Shown here: piece after piece, positions 44,270-53,618 of the stretch
How positions within the stretch are numbered: position 1 is the stretch's first letter
Layout of the letters: every line of letters begins with the position of its first letter
Origin: Asaia bogorensis
Lineage (GTDB): Bacteria > Pseudomonadota > Alphaproteobacteria > CACIAM-22H2
DNA length: 64,000 bases
Direction of reading: 5' to 3'
NCBI GenBank assembly: GCA_945901855.1
Contig: CAMDLT010000016.1
Span: 1 to 64,000, forward strand
The notes under the pieces: model-generated
The model's input: only the letters and a program-made list of their open reading frames with translations
What the model was told of the DNA's origin: nothing
Database searches by the model: none
Position numbers and translations under genes: made by a program

Positions 44270-45243
44270 TGGAAGACCAGTTCGCCCAGCTCGTCTCGCT
44301 GCTCGGCTCGACCGTGCGTCTGGCGGTGCCCTTGGTGCTGTGCGCGCTGGCGGGCCTGTTCGCCGAGCGCTCGGGCGTGGTCGATATCGGGCTCGAGGGC
44401 AAGATGCTGGCGGGCGCGTTTGCCGCCGCCAGCGTCGCGTTCTGGCTGCAATCGGCCTGGGCCGGGCTTGCCGCCGCCATGCTGGTCTCGACGGCCTTCG
44501 CGCTCGTGCACGGCTTCGCGTGCATCACGCATCGCGGCAATCAAGTGGTGGCGGGCATGGCGCTCAACGTGCTGGCGAGCGGGCTTACCGCCGTGCTGGC
44601 ATTTGCGTGGTTCCAGGAGGGCGGCAAGACCCCGGCGCTTGGCGACGGCGCGCGCTTCCGCCCGATAGCGCTGCCCTTCGTCGAGGAAATCGGCGGCATT
44701 CCCTATATCGGTGCGATCTATGCGCGCCTGATATCGGGCCACAATGTACTGGTGTATATTGCAGCGGCCCTCGTGCCGGTCGTGGCCTTTGTGGTGTTTC
44801 GCACGCGCTTCGGGCTGCGGCTAAGGGCGGTCGGCGAAAATCCGCATGCGGTCGACACGGCCGGCATTTCCGTCGCGGGCTTGCGCTACAAAGCCATGCT
44901 CGCGAGCGGGCTTCTGTGCGGCATTGCGGGGGCGTATCTTTCGATCGCGCAGTCGGCATCGTTCCTGCGCGAGATGACGGCCGGCAAAGGCTTCCTTGCG
45001 CTCGCCGCGCTGATTTTCGGCAAATGGATGCCGGTCCCCACGCTGCTCGCGTGTCTGCTGTTCGCGTTTGCCGACGCGCTGCAAGGCCGCTTGCAGGGCG
45101 TGGCATTGCCCGTGATCGGCGTGGTGCCAGTGCAGGCGATCCAGGCGCTGCCCTATCTGCTGACGGTGCTGCTGCTGGCGGGGTTCGTTGGCAAGGCGCA
45201 CGCGCCGCGCGCCAGCGGCATTCCCTACACCAAGGAAAAATAG
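44269..45243 (+). CDS. Nucleoside ABC transporter permease 2
   Basis: 324 aa, BPD_transp_2 family (NupC-like). ERSGVVDIGLEGKMLAGAF and LRLRAVGENPHAVDTAGI match the second permease of these importers. Located 2 bases before punA, so uptake and phosphorolysis are co-expressed. Confidence 0.88.
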   Translation: MEDQFAQLVSLLGSTVRLAVPLVLCALAGLFAERSGVVDIGLEGKMLAGAFAAASVAFWLQSAWAGLAAAMLVSTAFALVHGFACITHRGNQVVAGMALNVLASGLTAVLAFAWFQEGGKTPALGDGARFRPIALPFVEEIGGIPYIGAIYARLISGHNVLVYIAAALVPVVAFVVFRTRFGLRLRAVGENPHAVDTAGISVAGLRYKAMLASGLLCGIAGAYLSIAQSASFLREMTAGKGFLALAALIFGKWMPVPTLLACLLFAFADALQGRLQGVALPVIGVVPVQAIQALPYLLTVLLLAGFVGKAHAPRASGIPYTKEK

Positions 45244-45245
45244 GC

Positions 45246-46073
45246 ATGGCACCGACCCCGCACGACGCCGCAAAATTTCTGCGCGACAAAATGGGCGTGC
45301 GCCGCCCGAAGATCGCCATCGTGCTGGGCTCGGGGCTGGGGCCGCTGGCCGACCGCGTGGAAAACGCCGTCGCGATTCCCTACGGCGAAATTCCGGGCTT
45401 CCACGTCTCCAGCGTCGCAGGCCATGCCGGACGTTTGGTGGTCGGGCACCTGGCGGGCGTCGAGATCGCGTGCCTGCAAGGCCGCGTGCACATGTACGAG
45501 GGCGCGCACCCCCCGTCGGTCAAACAGCCGATCCGCACGCTGAAAGCGCTCGGCATCGAACGGCTGGTGCTGACCAACGCCGCCGGCAGTTTCCACAAAT
45601 CCAGCGACGAAGGCTCGCTCGTGCTGCTGAGCGACCATATCGCGTGGGCCAACATGAATCCGCTGGTCGGCCCCAACGACGACGAATGGGGGCCGCGTTT
45701 TTTCTCGGTGGCCGACGCCTACGACCCCGCGATGCGTGCCGTGCTGCAAAGCAACGCCCGGCGCCTTGGCATCGCGTTGCCCGAGGGCGTGTATGCCTGG
45801 TATCTCGGCCCCAATTTCGAAACGCCCGCCGAAATCCGCGCGCTGCGCGGGCTGGGCGCGGATCTGGTCGGCATGTCGACGGTGCCCGAGGTTCTGGTCG
45901 CGCGCCATTGCGGTTTGCGCGTCGTGGCGATCAGCGCCATAACCAATCTTGCCGCCGGCATGCGCCAGGGCCAGCATCTGAGCCACGAACACACCCAAAA
46001 GATCGCGGCTTTGTGCGGCGAACGTTTGGGCCGCCTGGTCGAAGCGAGCCTCGAAGGGTTGCTAACGGCGTAG
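45246..46073 (+). CDS. punA: Purine nucleoside phosphorylase (trimeric PNP I)
   Basis: 275 aa, usual length of PNP type I. VLGSGLGPLAD, the phosphate-binding block GRVHMYEGAHPP, TNAAGSFH, the base-site YLGPNFETPAEI, then MSTVPEVLVARH and ITNLAAG are present. It converts imported purine (deoxy)nucleosides to base and (deoxy)ribose-1-phosphate. The end overlaps the convergent nuclease gene by 12 bases. Confidence 0.92.
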   Translation: MAPTPHDAAKFLRDKMGVRRPKIAIVLGSGLGPLADRVENAVAIPYGEIPGFHVSSVAGHAGRLVVGHLAGVEIACLQGRVHMYEGAHPPSVKQPIRTLKALGIERLVLTNAAGSFHKSSDEGSLVLLSDHIAWANMNPLVGPNDDEWGPRFFSVADAYDPAMRAVLQSNARRLGIALPEGVYAWYLGPNFETPAEIRALRGLGADLVGMSTVPEVLVARHCGLRVVAISAITNLAAGMRQGQHLSHEHTQKIAALCGERLGRLVEASLEGLLTA

Positions 46074-46775
46074 CGCGCCGATCGTCGGCCAGAACGCGTC
46101 CCAACCGATGCGGATGCGGCGCCAAAATTCGGGCTCGGGCAAAATTTCGACCAGCTTGCCCGCGCAGCCCTCGGCATCCCACACCCACAAATGCGCGCGC
46201 TTCGCCCGACACGCCATCAACTGGTGCTGGATCTGCGCATGGTCGTAAGGCGTGGCACTGCCTGCCGCCGCCAGGCGCCAGCGTTCGTGCGCGCGTCCGC
46301 GATAGGGCGTTTTGATTTCCAGCAGCGTTTCGCCGTCGTCCGAGATTCCGTCGAGACTGCAGCCATACGCGCCGTCGACGAACATCGCGGCTTCCATGCT
46401 GCCATGCAGCTTGGCGTAAGCCGCGCGCGCGACGGGCTCCTGCGCGGTGGCTTTTTGCATGGCCCGATTGACGAAAACGGAACCGCCTTGCTTCTGTTTG
46501 CGCAAATTGGCAAGCGCGCTCGAATAGGGCGACAGCCCCAGCACGGCGGGCGTTTCGCTGGCCATGCGCAAGCCGCGCCGAAGTTCGAGCCATTCGCGTG
46601 TGCCCTGCGCCATGTCGATCCGCTGCGGGGCAGCCTTCGGCAGCGACGCCAGCGGATCGTCGGGCGACCGGGTGTCGGCCCAAAAGCGCGTTTGGCAATC
46701 GGGACATTGCACGACGCCCACAGCGTCGGCGGGCAACGCGAGCGACGTCGGGCAAACGGGACATTGGCGTGGCAT
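46062..46775 (-). CDS. Zinc-ribbon plus YqaJ/RecE-like nuclease domain protein
   Basis: 237 aa. The N-terminus has CPVC...CPDC (about residues 5-30), a zinc-ribbon. A YqaJ-type PD-(D/E)xK nuclease follows: QGTREWLELRRGLRMASETPAVLGLSPYS, then SLDGISDDGETLLEIKTP with the acidic pair and EIK, and AQIQHQLMA. YqaJ proteins are usually phage recombination exonucleases. Here it lies antisense between punA and deoC with no phage genes nearby. ATG 46775 is the best-supported start; ATG 46802 is possible. Function is unknown. Confidence 0.72.
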   Translation of the reverse strand: MPRQCPVCPTSLALPADAVGVVQCPDCQTRFWADTRSPDDPLASLPKAAPQRIDMAQGTREWLELRRGLRMASETPAVLGLSPYSSALANLRKQKQGGSVFVNRAMQKATAQEPVARAAYAKLHGSMEAAMFVDGAYGCSLDGISDDGETLLEIKTPYRGRAHERWRLAAAGSATPYDHAQIQHQLMACRAKRAHLWVWDAEGCAGKLVEILPEPEFWRRIRIGWDAFWPTIGALRR

Positions 46776-46968
46776 GGCGGCTTTCGTGGGGACGATACGC
46801 ATGCGCGGCGCACAGAGCATCTTCGTCCGCCAGGACGTGCATGCACGCGGCCTTGCGGCAACGCAAGAGACTTGCCGCACGCGACCGGATCGCATTCTTT
46901 CTCAAGTCGCGCAAAACTGGTACTTTGCCTCGGCATTGCCCCCCAACCCGGATATTGGCCGTTTGACG

Positions 46969-47709
46969 ATGGATTCACGCCCGACCGCCCTTCGCGCACT
47001 CGCAGCGCTCGATCTTACCAGCCTCAACGATTTGGACGACGAAGCCGCCGTCGCCAAACTTTGTACACGCGCCCAAACGCCGCATGGGCCTGTGGCGGCC
47101 GTGTGCGTCTGGCCGCGTTTTGCGGCACAGGCCAAGGCGGCGCTGGCAGGCACGTCGATCAAGGTCGCCTGCGTCGCCAATTTTCCGAGCGGCAGCGAAG
47201 CGCGCGCCGACGTTCTGGATCTCGTGCGCCGCACGCTGGCAGCAGGCGCCGACGAAATCGATCTCGTTTTCCCCTATCGCGAATGGCAGCGCGGCGAAAC
47301 GGTCAAGGCCGAAACGATGGTGGGATCCGTCAAAGATGCCTGCGGCAACCGCAAGCTGAAGCTGATCCTGGAAACCGGCGCGTTCGCCGACATGGCGCGT
47401 CTTGCGCGTGCCTGCAAAGTCGCGCGCGAAGCCGGGGCCGATATGCTGAAGACCTCGACCGGCAAGATCGCCGCTGGCGCCACGCCCGACGCCGCGCGCG
47501 TGCTGCTCGAAGCGGGCGGCGGGTTCAAAGTTTCGGGCGGCGTGCGCACGCTTGCGGACGCCGCGTTGTATTTGGACCTCGCCGACCAAATTCGCGGCCC
47601 CGGTTGGGCGACAAGCGACAATTTCCGCATCGGCGCGTCGGGGTTGCTCGACGTGCTGCTCGCAACCCTCGACGGCACGCAAGCCGTCGCCGCCCGACAA
47701 GGCTATTAG
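46969..47709 (+). CDS. deoC: Deoxyribose-phosphate aldolase
   Basis: 246 aa, class I aldolase. Schiff-base Lys in MLKTSTGKI, with KVACVANFPSG and FKVSGGVRT. It cleaves 2-deoxyribose-5-phosphate to glyceraldehyde-3-phosphate and acetaldehyde, the last step of deoxynucleoside catabolism. Three bases before deoA. Confidence 0.92.
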   Translation: MDSRPTALRALAALDLTSLNDLDDEAAVAKLCTRAQTPHGPVAAVCVWPRFAAQAKAALAGTSIKVACVANFPSGSEARADVLDLVRRTLAAGADEIDLVFPYREWQRGETVKAETMVGSVKDACGNRKLKLILETGAFADMARLARACKVAREAGADMLKTSTGKIAAGATPDAARVLLEAGGGFKVSGGVRTLADAALYLDLADQIRGPGWATSDNFRIGASGLLDVLLATLDGTQAVAARQGY

Positions 47710-47712
47710 CGC

Positions 47713-49038
47713 ATGCTGCCGCAAGAACTGATCCGCAAAAAGCGCGACGGCTCCCGCCTCGCGGACGCCGAAATCGCCCAGCTTGTCGCCGGCATTGCCG
47801 ACGGCAAGGGCCTGGCCGACGCGCAAGTGGGCGCGCTTGCCATGGCGCTGTTCTTGCGCGGCATCGACACGGGCGAATGCGTGGCGCTGACGCGCGCGAT
47901 GACCGGTTCGGGCGACATTCTGGACTGGCGCGATCTGGATCTGCCCGGCCCCGTCGTCGACAAACATTCGACCGGGGGCGTCGGCGACAAGGTCAGCCTG
48001 ATGCTTGCACCCTGGGTTGCGGCATGCGGCGGGTTCGTCCCGATGATCTCGGGTCGCGGGCTTGGCCATACCGGCGGCACGCTCGACAAGCTCGAAAGCA
48101 TTCCAGGCTACAATGCCGTGCCGGACAACGCGCGCTTCCGCCGCACGGTCAAAGAGATTGGCTGCGCCATCATCGGCCAGACCGCCAATCTTGCGCCCGC
48201 CGACAAGCGGCTCTATGCGATCCGCGACGTGACTGCGACGGTCGAATCGATCGGTCTCATCACGGCCTCGATCCTGTCGAAGAAACTGGCGGCAGGGCTC
48301 GGCGCCCTTGTGATGGACGTCAAATTCGGCTCGGGCGCGTTCATGGCGGCGTATGACGACGCCAAGAAGCTCGCGCGTTCGATCGTCGATGTCGCGAACA
48401 AGGCGGGGCTGAAGACGCGCGCCCTGCTGACCGATATGGACGTACCGCTCGGCCGTGTTGCGGGCAATGCGCTGGAAGTGCGCGACGCGATTCTGTTCTT
48501 GCAGGGCAAGGGCGATAAGCGCACGCACGCCTGCACGCGCGCGCTGGCGATCGAAATGCTCGATCTGTCGGGCATCGCGCCGCGCGACGCCGCCGCCAAA
48601 AAACTGGATGCCGCACTTGCCAGCGGCGCTGCAACCGAGCGTTTTGCAAAAATGGTGGCAGCGCTTGGCGGGCCGGCCGATCTGGTCGAGCGGCCCGAAA
48701 GATATCTGGCGGCTGCCCCCATCGTGCGGCCGCTCTTGGCACCACGCTCGGGAAGCGTTGCCAAGATCGCGACGCGCGCGGTCGGCATTGCCGTCCTGGA
48801 ATTGGGCGGCGGACGCAGCGATCCCAAGGCCGCGATCGACCCGGCAGTTGGTTTTAGCGACCTTGCGGAATTGGGACAGGCGGTCGGTCCCGACCGGCCG
48901 CTTGCAATAATGCATGCGCGCGACGAAGCCAGTGCCGCACGCGCAGCCGCAACGCTGTCGGCCGCGTTCGAACTTGCCGATGCGCCAGCACCGGGCGCAG
49001 CCGATAGACCGGTCGTGCGCGAAACCGTGGAGGCTTGA
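47713..49038 (+). CDS. deoA: Thymidine phosphorylase
   Basis: 441 aa, usual length. Signature DKHSTGGVGDKVSL (phosphate site), SGRGLGHTGGTLDKLESI, and VMDVKFGSGAFM. Phosphorolyses thymidine and deoxyuridine to base plus deoxyribose-1-phosphate for DeoB. Same-strand operon with deoC and deoB. Confidence 0.93.
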   Translation: MLPQELIRKKRDGSRLADAEIAQLVAGIADGKGLADAQVGALAMALFLRGIDTGECVALTRAMTGSGDILDWRDLDLPGPVVDKHSTGGVGDKVSLMLAPWVAACGGFVPMISGRGLGHTGGTLDKLESIPGYNAVPDNARFRRTVKEIGCAIIGQTANLAPADKRLYAIRDVTATVESIGLITASILSKKLAAGLGALVMDVKFGSGAFMAAYDDAKKLARSIVDVANKAGLKTRALLTDMDVPLGRVAGNALEVRDAILFLQGKGDKRTHACTRALAIEMLDLSGIAPRDAAAKKLDAALASGAATERFAKMVAALGGPADLVERPERYLAAAPIVRPLLAPRSGSVAKIATRAVGIAVLELGGGRSDPKAAIDPAVGFSDLAELGQAVGPDRPLAIMHARDEASAARAAATLSAAFELADAPAPGAADRPVVRETVEA

Positions 49039-49042
49039 GCCC

Positions 49043-50230
49043 ATGGCGCGCGCCTTCGTGCTGGTGATGGATTCGTTTGGCATCGGCGCGACGCCGGACG
49101 CCGTGCGCTTTGGCGACCAGGGCGCCGATACGTGGGGCCATATTCGCGCGGCTTACCGGCCGCACGTGCCCAATCTTGTGCGCCTGGGCCTCGATGCCGC
49201 GCACGCGGCGGCGACGGGGACGCGCTACGACGGTCCGCCGCCGCAAGGCTGGTTTGGCGCGGCGCGCGAGCGCTCGTTCGGCAAAGACACGCCCTCCGGC
49301 CATTGGGAGATGGCGGGGGCGCCCGTCGAATTCGACTGGGGCTATTTCCCGAAGCGCGAACCGTGTTTCCCGGCCGAGCTGATCGCAGCCCTGATCGAGC
49401 GCGGCGGCCTTCCGGGCGTGCTGGGCGAGCGCCATGCCTCGGGCACCACCATCCTCGACGAATTGGGCGCGGCGCACATCGCGTCTGGCAAACCCATCGT
49501 CTACACGTCGGCCGACAGCGTGTTCCAGATTGCCGCCCACGAAACCCGTTTCGGGCTCGCGCGGCTGCTGGATCTTTGCAAGCTCGCCTTCGAACTGGTT
49601 CAGCCCTACAAAATCGGCCGCGTGATCGCGCGCCCGTTTTTGGGCGAAACCGTCGGAACTTTCAAACGCACCAACAACCGCAAGGACTACGCCGTGCGCC
49701 CGCCCGAGGCGACCTTGTTCGACCGCCTGACCCAAGCGGGCCGCCAGACCGTCGCGATCGGCAAGATCGGCGACATTTATGCGCACCAGGGCACGCAGAT
49801 CGAAATCAAAGCCGACGGCAACGACGATCTGATGGCCAAAACCTTGGAGGCGATCGCGACAGCCGCCGACGGCAGTTTGACCATGACGAACTTCGTCGAT
49901 TTCGACACGCTGTACGGCCATCGGCGCGACGCGGCCGGCTATGCGGCGGCGCTGGCCGCTTTCGACCGCCATTTGCCGCACGTCGAGGCCGCTTTGCGCC
50001 CCGGCGATATCGCAGTGCTGACGGCCGACCATGGCTGCGATCCGACCTGGCCCGGCAGCGACCACACGCGCGAGCATGTGCCGGTGATTTGCTTCGGTCC
50101 CGATCTTGGCGGGCGCGATCTTGGCATCCGCCCCAGTTTTGCCGATATCGGTCAGACGCTGGCGCGGCATCTGGGTATCGCCCCGCTGGCGCACGGGCAA
50201 AGTTTTTTGCCCGGCCAAGCGAAAGATTGA
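49043..50230 (+). CDS. deoB: Phosphopentomutase
   Basis: 395 aa, alkaline-phosphatase superfamily. Metal ligands in VLVMDSFGIGA and TADHGCDPTWPGSDHTREH; TPSGHWEMAG is the phosphothreonine region. It converts (deoxy)ribose-1-phosphate to the 5-phosphate for DeoC. GGAGG ribosome site. A FNR-type box for hemN overlaps its stop. Confidence 0.93.
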   Translation: MARAFVLVMDSFGIGATPDAVRFGDQGADTWGHIRAAYRPHVPNLVRLGLDAAHAAATGTRYDGPPPQGWFGAARERSFGKDTPSGHWEMAGAPVEFDWGYFPKREPCFPAELIAALIERGGLPGVLGERHASGTTILDELGAAHIASGKPIVYTSADSVFQIAAHETRFGLARLLDLCKLAFELVQPYKIGRVIARPFLGETVGTFKRTNNRKDYAVRPPEATLFDRLTQAGRQTVAIGKIGDIYAHQGTQIEIKADGNDDLMAKTLEAIATAADGSLTMTNFVDFDTLYGHRRDAAGYAAALAAFDRHLPHVEAALRPGDIAVLTADHGCDPTWPGSDHTREHVPVICFGPDLGGRDLGIRPSFADIGQTLARHLGIAPLAHGQSFLPGQAKD

Positions 50231-50240
50231 CCCAAATCAT
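50227..50240 (+). promoter_or_regulatory. FNR/FixK-type box upstream of hemN
   Basis: TTGAC-CCAA-ATCAT, eight of ten matches to TTGAT-N4-ATCAA. Centre at 50233.5. If it acts as a class II activator site (about -41.5), transcription would begin near 50275, one base before ATG 50276, giving an almost leaderless hemN mRNA. The box overlaps the deoB stop codon. Confidence 0.6.
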
Positions 50241-50275
50241 TTTTGCGGGCGGCGGCGGCGGGCACACTCGCTGGC

Positions 50276-51637
50276 ATGATGAAACCCGAAGCCCTCGCCA
50301 TGGCCGAAGCGCGCGTGCCGCGCTATACGAGCTATCCCACCGCTCCCCATTTCAAACCCCAGATCGACGGGGCGCGCGTCCAAAGCTGGCTCGGCCAGAT
50401 CGACGCGACCAAGCCCGTGTCGCTGTATCTGCATGTGCCGTTCTGCGGCAAGCTTTGCTGGTATTGCGGCTGCAACACGTCGATCGCCAACAAATACGAT
50501 GCGGTCGGGCAGTTCGTCGATACGCTGCTGGCCGAAATCGACGCGGTTGGCGCTGCGACCGGCCGACGCCTGCGGGCGGGCCACGTTCATTTTGGCGGCG
50601 GCACGCCAAACGCGCTGTCGCCCGCCGACTTTGCGCGCCTGGCAGCGCATCTGCGCGCCACATTCGACATCGGCCGCGACGTGCCGTTCGAAATCGAGAT
50701 CGACCCGCGCCCGCTCGATGCCGCGATGGCAAGTGCTTTGGCGGAAGCGGGCGTGAGCCGCGTCAATTTCGGCATCCAGGATTTCGACCCCCAGGTGCAG
50801 GCGGCGATCAACCGCATCCAGCCGGTCGAACTCGTGGCCGAAAAAATCGGCCTGCTGCGCCAAGCGGGACTCGATGAATTCGGCGTCGATCTGCTGTACG
50901 GCCTGCCGTACCAGACCGACGCCAGCATCGCGCGCACGGTGGGCGAATTGGCGCAATTGGGTGCCGCACGCGTATCGCTGTTCGGCTACGCGCATGTGCC
51001 GTGGATGAAGCCACACCAAGAACTGCTCGAACCGCACGGCCTGCCCGGCACCGACGAACGGATGCGACTGGCGGCAACAGCGCACGCGGCCCTGGCGGCG
51101 GCGGACTATGCGCGCGTGGGCATCGACCATTTTGCCAAGACGGACAACGCGCTGGCCGTAGCCGCGCGCGACGGACGCCTGCGGCGAAACTTCCAGGGCT
51201 ACACGACCGACACGGCCGACACGCTGATCGCGTTCGGCCCGTCGGCGATTTCGGCTTTTGCCCAGGGCTTTGCCCAAAACCACACGCGTCTCAACGAATG
51301 GCGCGCGGCCGTGCTTGACGGACGCCTGCCCGTCGTGCGCGGCTGTGCCACCAACCCGGACGACCATGTGCGCGCCGACGCGATCGAGCGTTTGATGTGC
51401 GACTTCGCGCTCGATCTTGGCGCGCTCGCGCAGGCGCACCGGATGGCGGCGCACCCGCTCGACTATTTTGCGGGCAGCTTGGCCCAGATCGACCGTTTGG
51501 CGGCCGAGGGGCTGTGCGTGCGCGACGGCCTCAAAATCGCGATCCCGGCGGCGGCAACCAATTTCGCGCGCGTCGTCGCCTCGGCCTTCGACGCCTATCT
51601 CGAAACGGGCGACGCCAAATACTCGGTCGCGGTCTGA
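50276..51637 (+). CDS. hemN: Oxygen-independent coproporphyrinogen III oxidase
   Basis: 453 aa radical-SAM enzyme of haem synthesis, usual length. The cluster motif CGKLCWYC is at residues 57-64 (Cys57, 61, 64). The N-terminus PRYTSYPTAPHF and FGIQDFDPQVQAAINRIQP are true HemN signatures rather than HemW. ATG 50276 is used (50279 is also possible); no Shine-Dalgarno is evident, in line with a leaderless message. It would serve low-oxygen haem synthesis under the FNR-type box. Confidence 0.92.
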   Translation: MMKPEALAMAEARVPRYTSYPTAPHFKPQIDGARVQSWLGQIDATKPVSLYLHVPFCGKLCWYCGCNTSIANKYDAVGQFVDTLLAEIDAVGAATGRRLRAGHVHFGGGTPNALSPADFARLAAHLRATFDIGRDVPFEIEIDPRPLDAAMASALAEAGVSRVNFGIQDFDPQVQAAINRIQPVELVAEKIGLLRQAGLDEFGVDLLYGLPYQTDASIARTVGELAQLGAARVSLFGYAHVPWMKPHQELLEPHGLPGTDERMRLAATAHAALAAADYARVGIDHFAKTDNALAVAARDGRLRRNFQGYTTDTADTLIAFGPSAISAFAQGFAQNHTRLNEWRAAVLDGRLPVVRGCATNPDDHVRADAIERLMCDFALDLGALAQAHRMAAHPLDYFAGSLAQIDRLAAEGLCVRDGLKIAIPAAATNFARVVASAFDAYLETGDAKYSVAV

Positions 51638-51681
51638 AGCGGCACGACCGAGCATCGTGGGATCTGACACGCAGCGTGGTT

Positions 51682-52515
51682 CTAGAGCCACGCCGCGCGG
51701 TGGTCTTTGGCATACTCTATGAACGAAATCGGTTTCCGCCCTGCGATACGCGCGACCGCGTCCGTCGTACGCTCAGCAAAGCCTGCCTTGAAATAGCTTA
51801 GAATCAGAAGCAAGAACTCCGAATAATCGCGCGGCATTCCCCCAGCCAATAGATCGTCGAGCATCGCGGCGGGCGCAATATCTTCGAAAACGATCGATTT
51901 GCCGGTTTCCGCGGAGAGGATTTTGGCGACTTCGCCATGATCAAGCGCTTCACTGCCCGTCAAATCGAAGTCGCGATTGTCGTGGACGACCGAGAGCAAC
52001 AATTCCGCAGCAACGGCCGCAATATCGCGCGCGTCGATGAAACTGCCTTTGGCTGCGCCGACGGGCAGCAGAATTTTGCCCTGTGCGCGAATGCCGTGCA
52101 GCCAATAGCTGTTGAAATTCTGCATAAACCAGTTGGGCCGCACGATATTGTAGGCGACGCCCGAATTTTCGAGGTGACGTTCGGCCTTGCGCAGCGGCGC
52201 ATTTTCGTCCGCATTGGCGCCCATCGCGGACATCAGCACGATTTTCCCGACGCCCTGCGCTTTTGCAGCGTCGATCACGGGAGCCAGCAGCACGTCCTGG
52301 TTCGTATGTCCGGGCGGCGCCAGAAGGAACGTGCGCGTCACCCCCGCAAATGCCGTTGCCAGACCGTGCCTCGTTTGCAGGTTCAAGGCGATCTGATCGG
52401 CAGCCGCCACCGGTCGGCTGGTCGCGCGCAGAACCGTCTGCCCTTTGTCCGACAGCGCTTTTACCAAATACGTGCCAACCGTTCCGTTTGCGCCGATCAC
52501 CAATGTTTTTGCCAT
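51682..52515 (-). CDS. NmrA-like NAD(P)-binding oxidoreductase
   Basis: 277 aa atypical SDR. The Rossmann loop is VIGANGTVGTYL and the fold resembles NmrA/quinone-reductase-2-like proteins (VRPNWFMQNF; FIDARDIAAVAAELL). Catalytic residues are not conserved in this family, so sensing or quinone reduction are both possible. ATG 52515 has AAAGGAAG upstream. Divergent from an AraC regulator (81 bases), its probable controller. Confidence 0.82.
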   Translation of the reverse strand: MAKTLVIGANGTVGTYLVKALSDKGQTVLRATSRPVAAADQIALNLQTRHGLATAFAGVTRTFLLAPPGHTNQDVLLAPVIDAAKAQGVGKIVLMSAMGANADENAPLRKAERHLENSGVAYNIVRPNWFMQNFNSYWLHGIRAQGKILLPVGAAKGSFIDARDIAAVAAELLLSVVHDNRDFDLTGSEALDHGEVAKILSAETGKSIVFEDIAPAAMLDDLLAGGMPRDYSEFLLLILSYFKAGFAERTTDAVARIAGRKPISFIEYAKDHRAAWL

Positions 52516-52596
52516 CTGAAGCTTCCTTTTGCCGGGGTTACGGAAACAATTTGGCATGTCGAATATGAACTAAAAATGGACAAAAATACGTAAATC

Positions 52597-53553
52597 ATGT
52601 CTAATCGTACCATGGATCTACTGACCGACATTCTCCGTCAAGCGGGGCTGCAACGCCGCGTGCTCGATCTTCGACATTTGCCGTCCGACCAAGCCGTGCG
52701 CTTTCCGTGCGACAAAAGCATCGGGCTGCATATCGCGGTGGAAGGACCGGTGCATATCCATGCCCGCGCTTTGGTCGTACCGCTTGTGCTTGAAACCGGC
52801 GACATCGCGCTGATGGCCCGCGGATGCCACCATTTTTTGAGCGCGACACCCGCGCCTGACCTCGCGCAGGCGCGCACGATCGAGCACGCGCAGCGCGATA
52901 CGCCAAACGGCGGTGGGTCCGGCGCGATTGCCATCAGCGGCGCCTATCAGCTGTGGAACGCACCGCTTCATCCGTTTTTGGCAAAGCGCGCGGAATGGTT
53001 CGTCGTGCGCGGCGCGCAGCTGGCCCCGCAAGCGCCGATCTCGCTCGCAGTCGCATTGCTGAAGGCGGAAGCGCGCGGGCACCAGCTCGGTGCGGAGACG
53101 ATTGTCAACGGACTGCTCGACGTGCTGCTGGCACATCTGCTGCGCGCGATGATCGAGCGCGAGGCTGCCAACGGCCCCAGTTGGAGCCGCGCCGTCGCAG
53201 ATACGCATGTCGAAAACGCCGTAGCGCTGATGCACGGCAATTTCGCGCATCCCTGGACGCTCGAGGAGCTTGCAGCGCGTGTCGGGCTTTCGCGCACGCG
53301 GCTGGCCGAACGTTTTCGCGACGCGATGGGCGACACGCCGCTCGCGTATCTGCGCACCGTGCGCATGCAAGCGGCGACGCGCATGCTGAGCGAAAGCGAC
53401 TGCAAGCTGGAAGCGGTGGCGCGCGACGTGGGTTACCAGGACGCATTCGGTTTTTCGAAGATCTTCAAACGCGTTGTGGGCGTTACACCCAAGGAGTTCC
53501 GCCGCCGCGATACGGCCGAACGATCCAATCCCTGGCGCTTCGCCGCACAATAG
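52597..53553 (+). CDS. AraC-family transcriptional regulator
   Basis: 318 aa. N-terminal cupin-like effector domain (about 1-180) and two C-terminal HTH motifs (about 205-300): WTLEELAARVGLSRTRLAERFRD and VARDVGYQDAFGFSKIFKRVVGVTPKEFR. Divergent from the NmrA-like gene across an AT-rich 81-base gap that likely holds its operators. Confidence 0.9.
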   Translation: MSNRTMDLLTDILRQAGLQRRVLDLRHLPSDQAVRFPCDKSIGLHIAVEGPVHIHARALVVPLVLETGDIALMARGCHHFLSATPAPDLAQARTIEHAQRDTPNGGGSGAIAISGAYQLWNAPLHPFLAKRAEWFVVRGAQLAPQAPISLAVALLKAEARGHQLGAETIVNGLLDVLLAHLLRAMIEREAANGPSWSRAVADTHVENAVALMHGNFAHPWTLEELAARVGLSRTRLAERFRDAMGDTPLAYLRTVRMQAATRMLSESDCKLEAVARDVGYQDAFGFSKIFKRVVGVTPKEFRRRDTAERSNPWRFAAQ

Positions 53554-53618
53554 CGCTCGACCTTGCGGGCCAACGCGCGTTTAACTTGCCGTCATCCTTC
53601 CCGCAGCGAGGCCGATCC

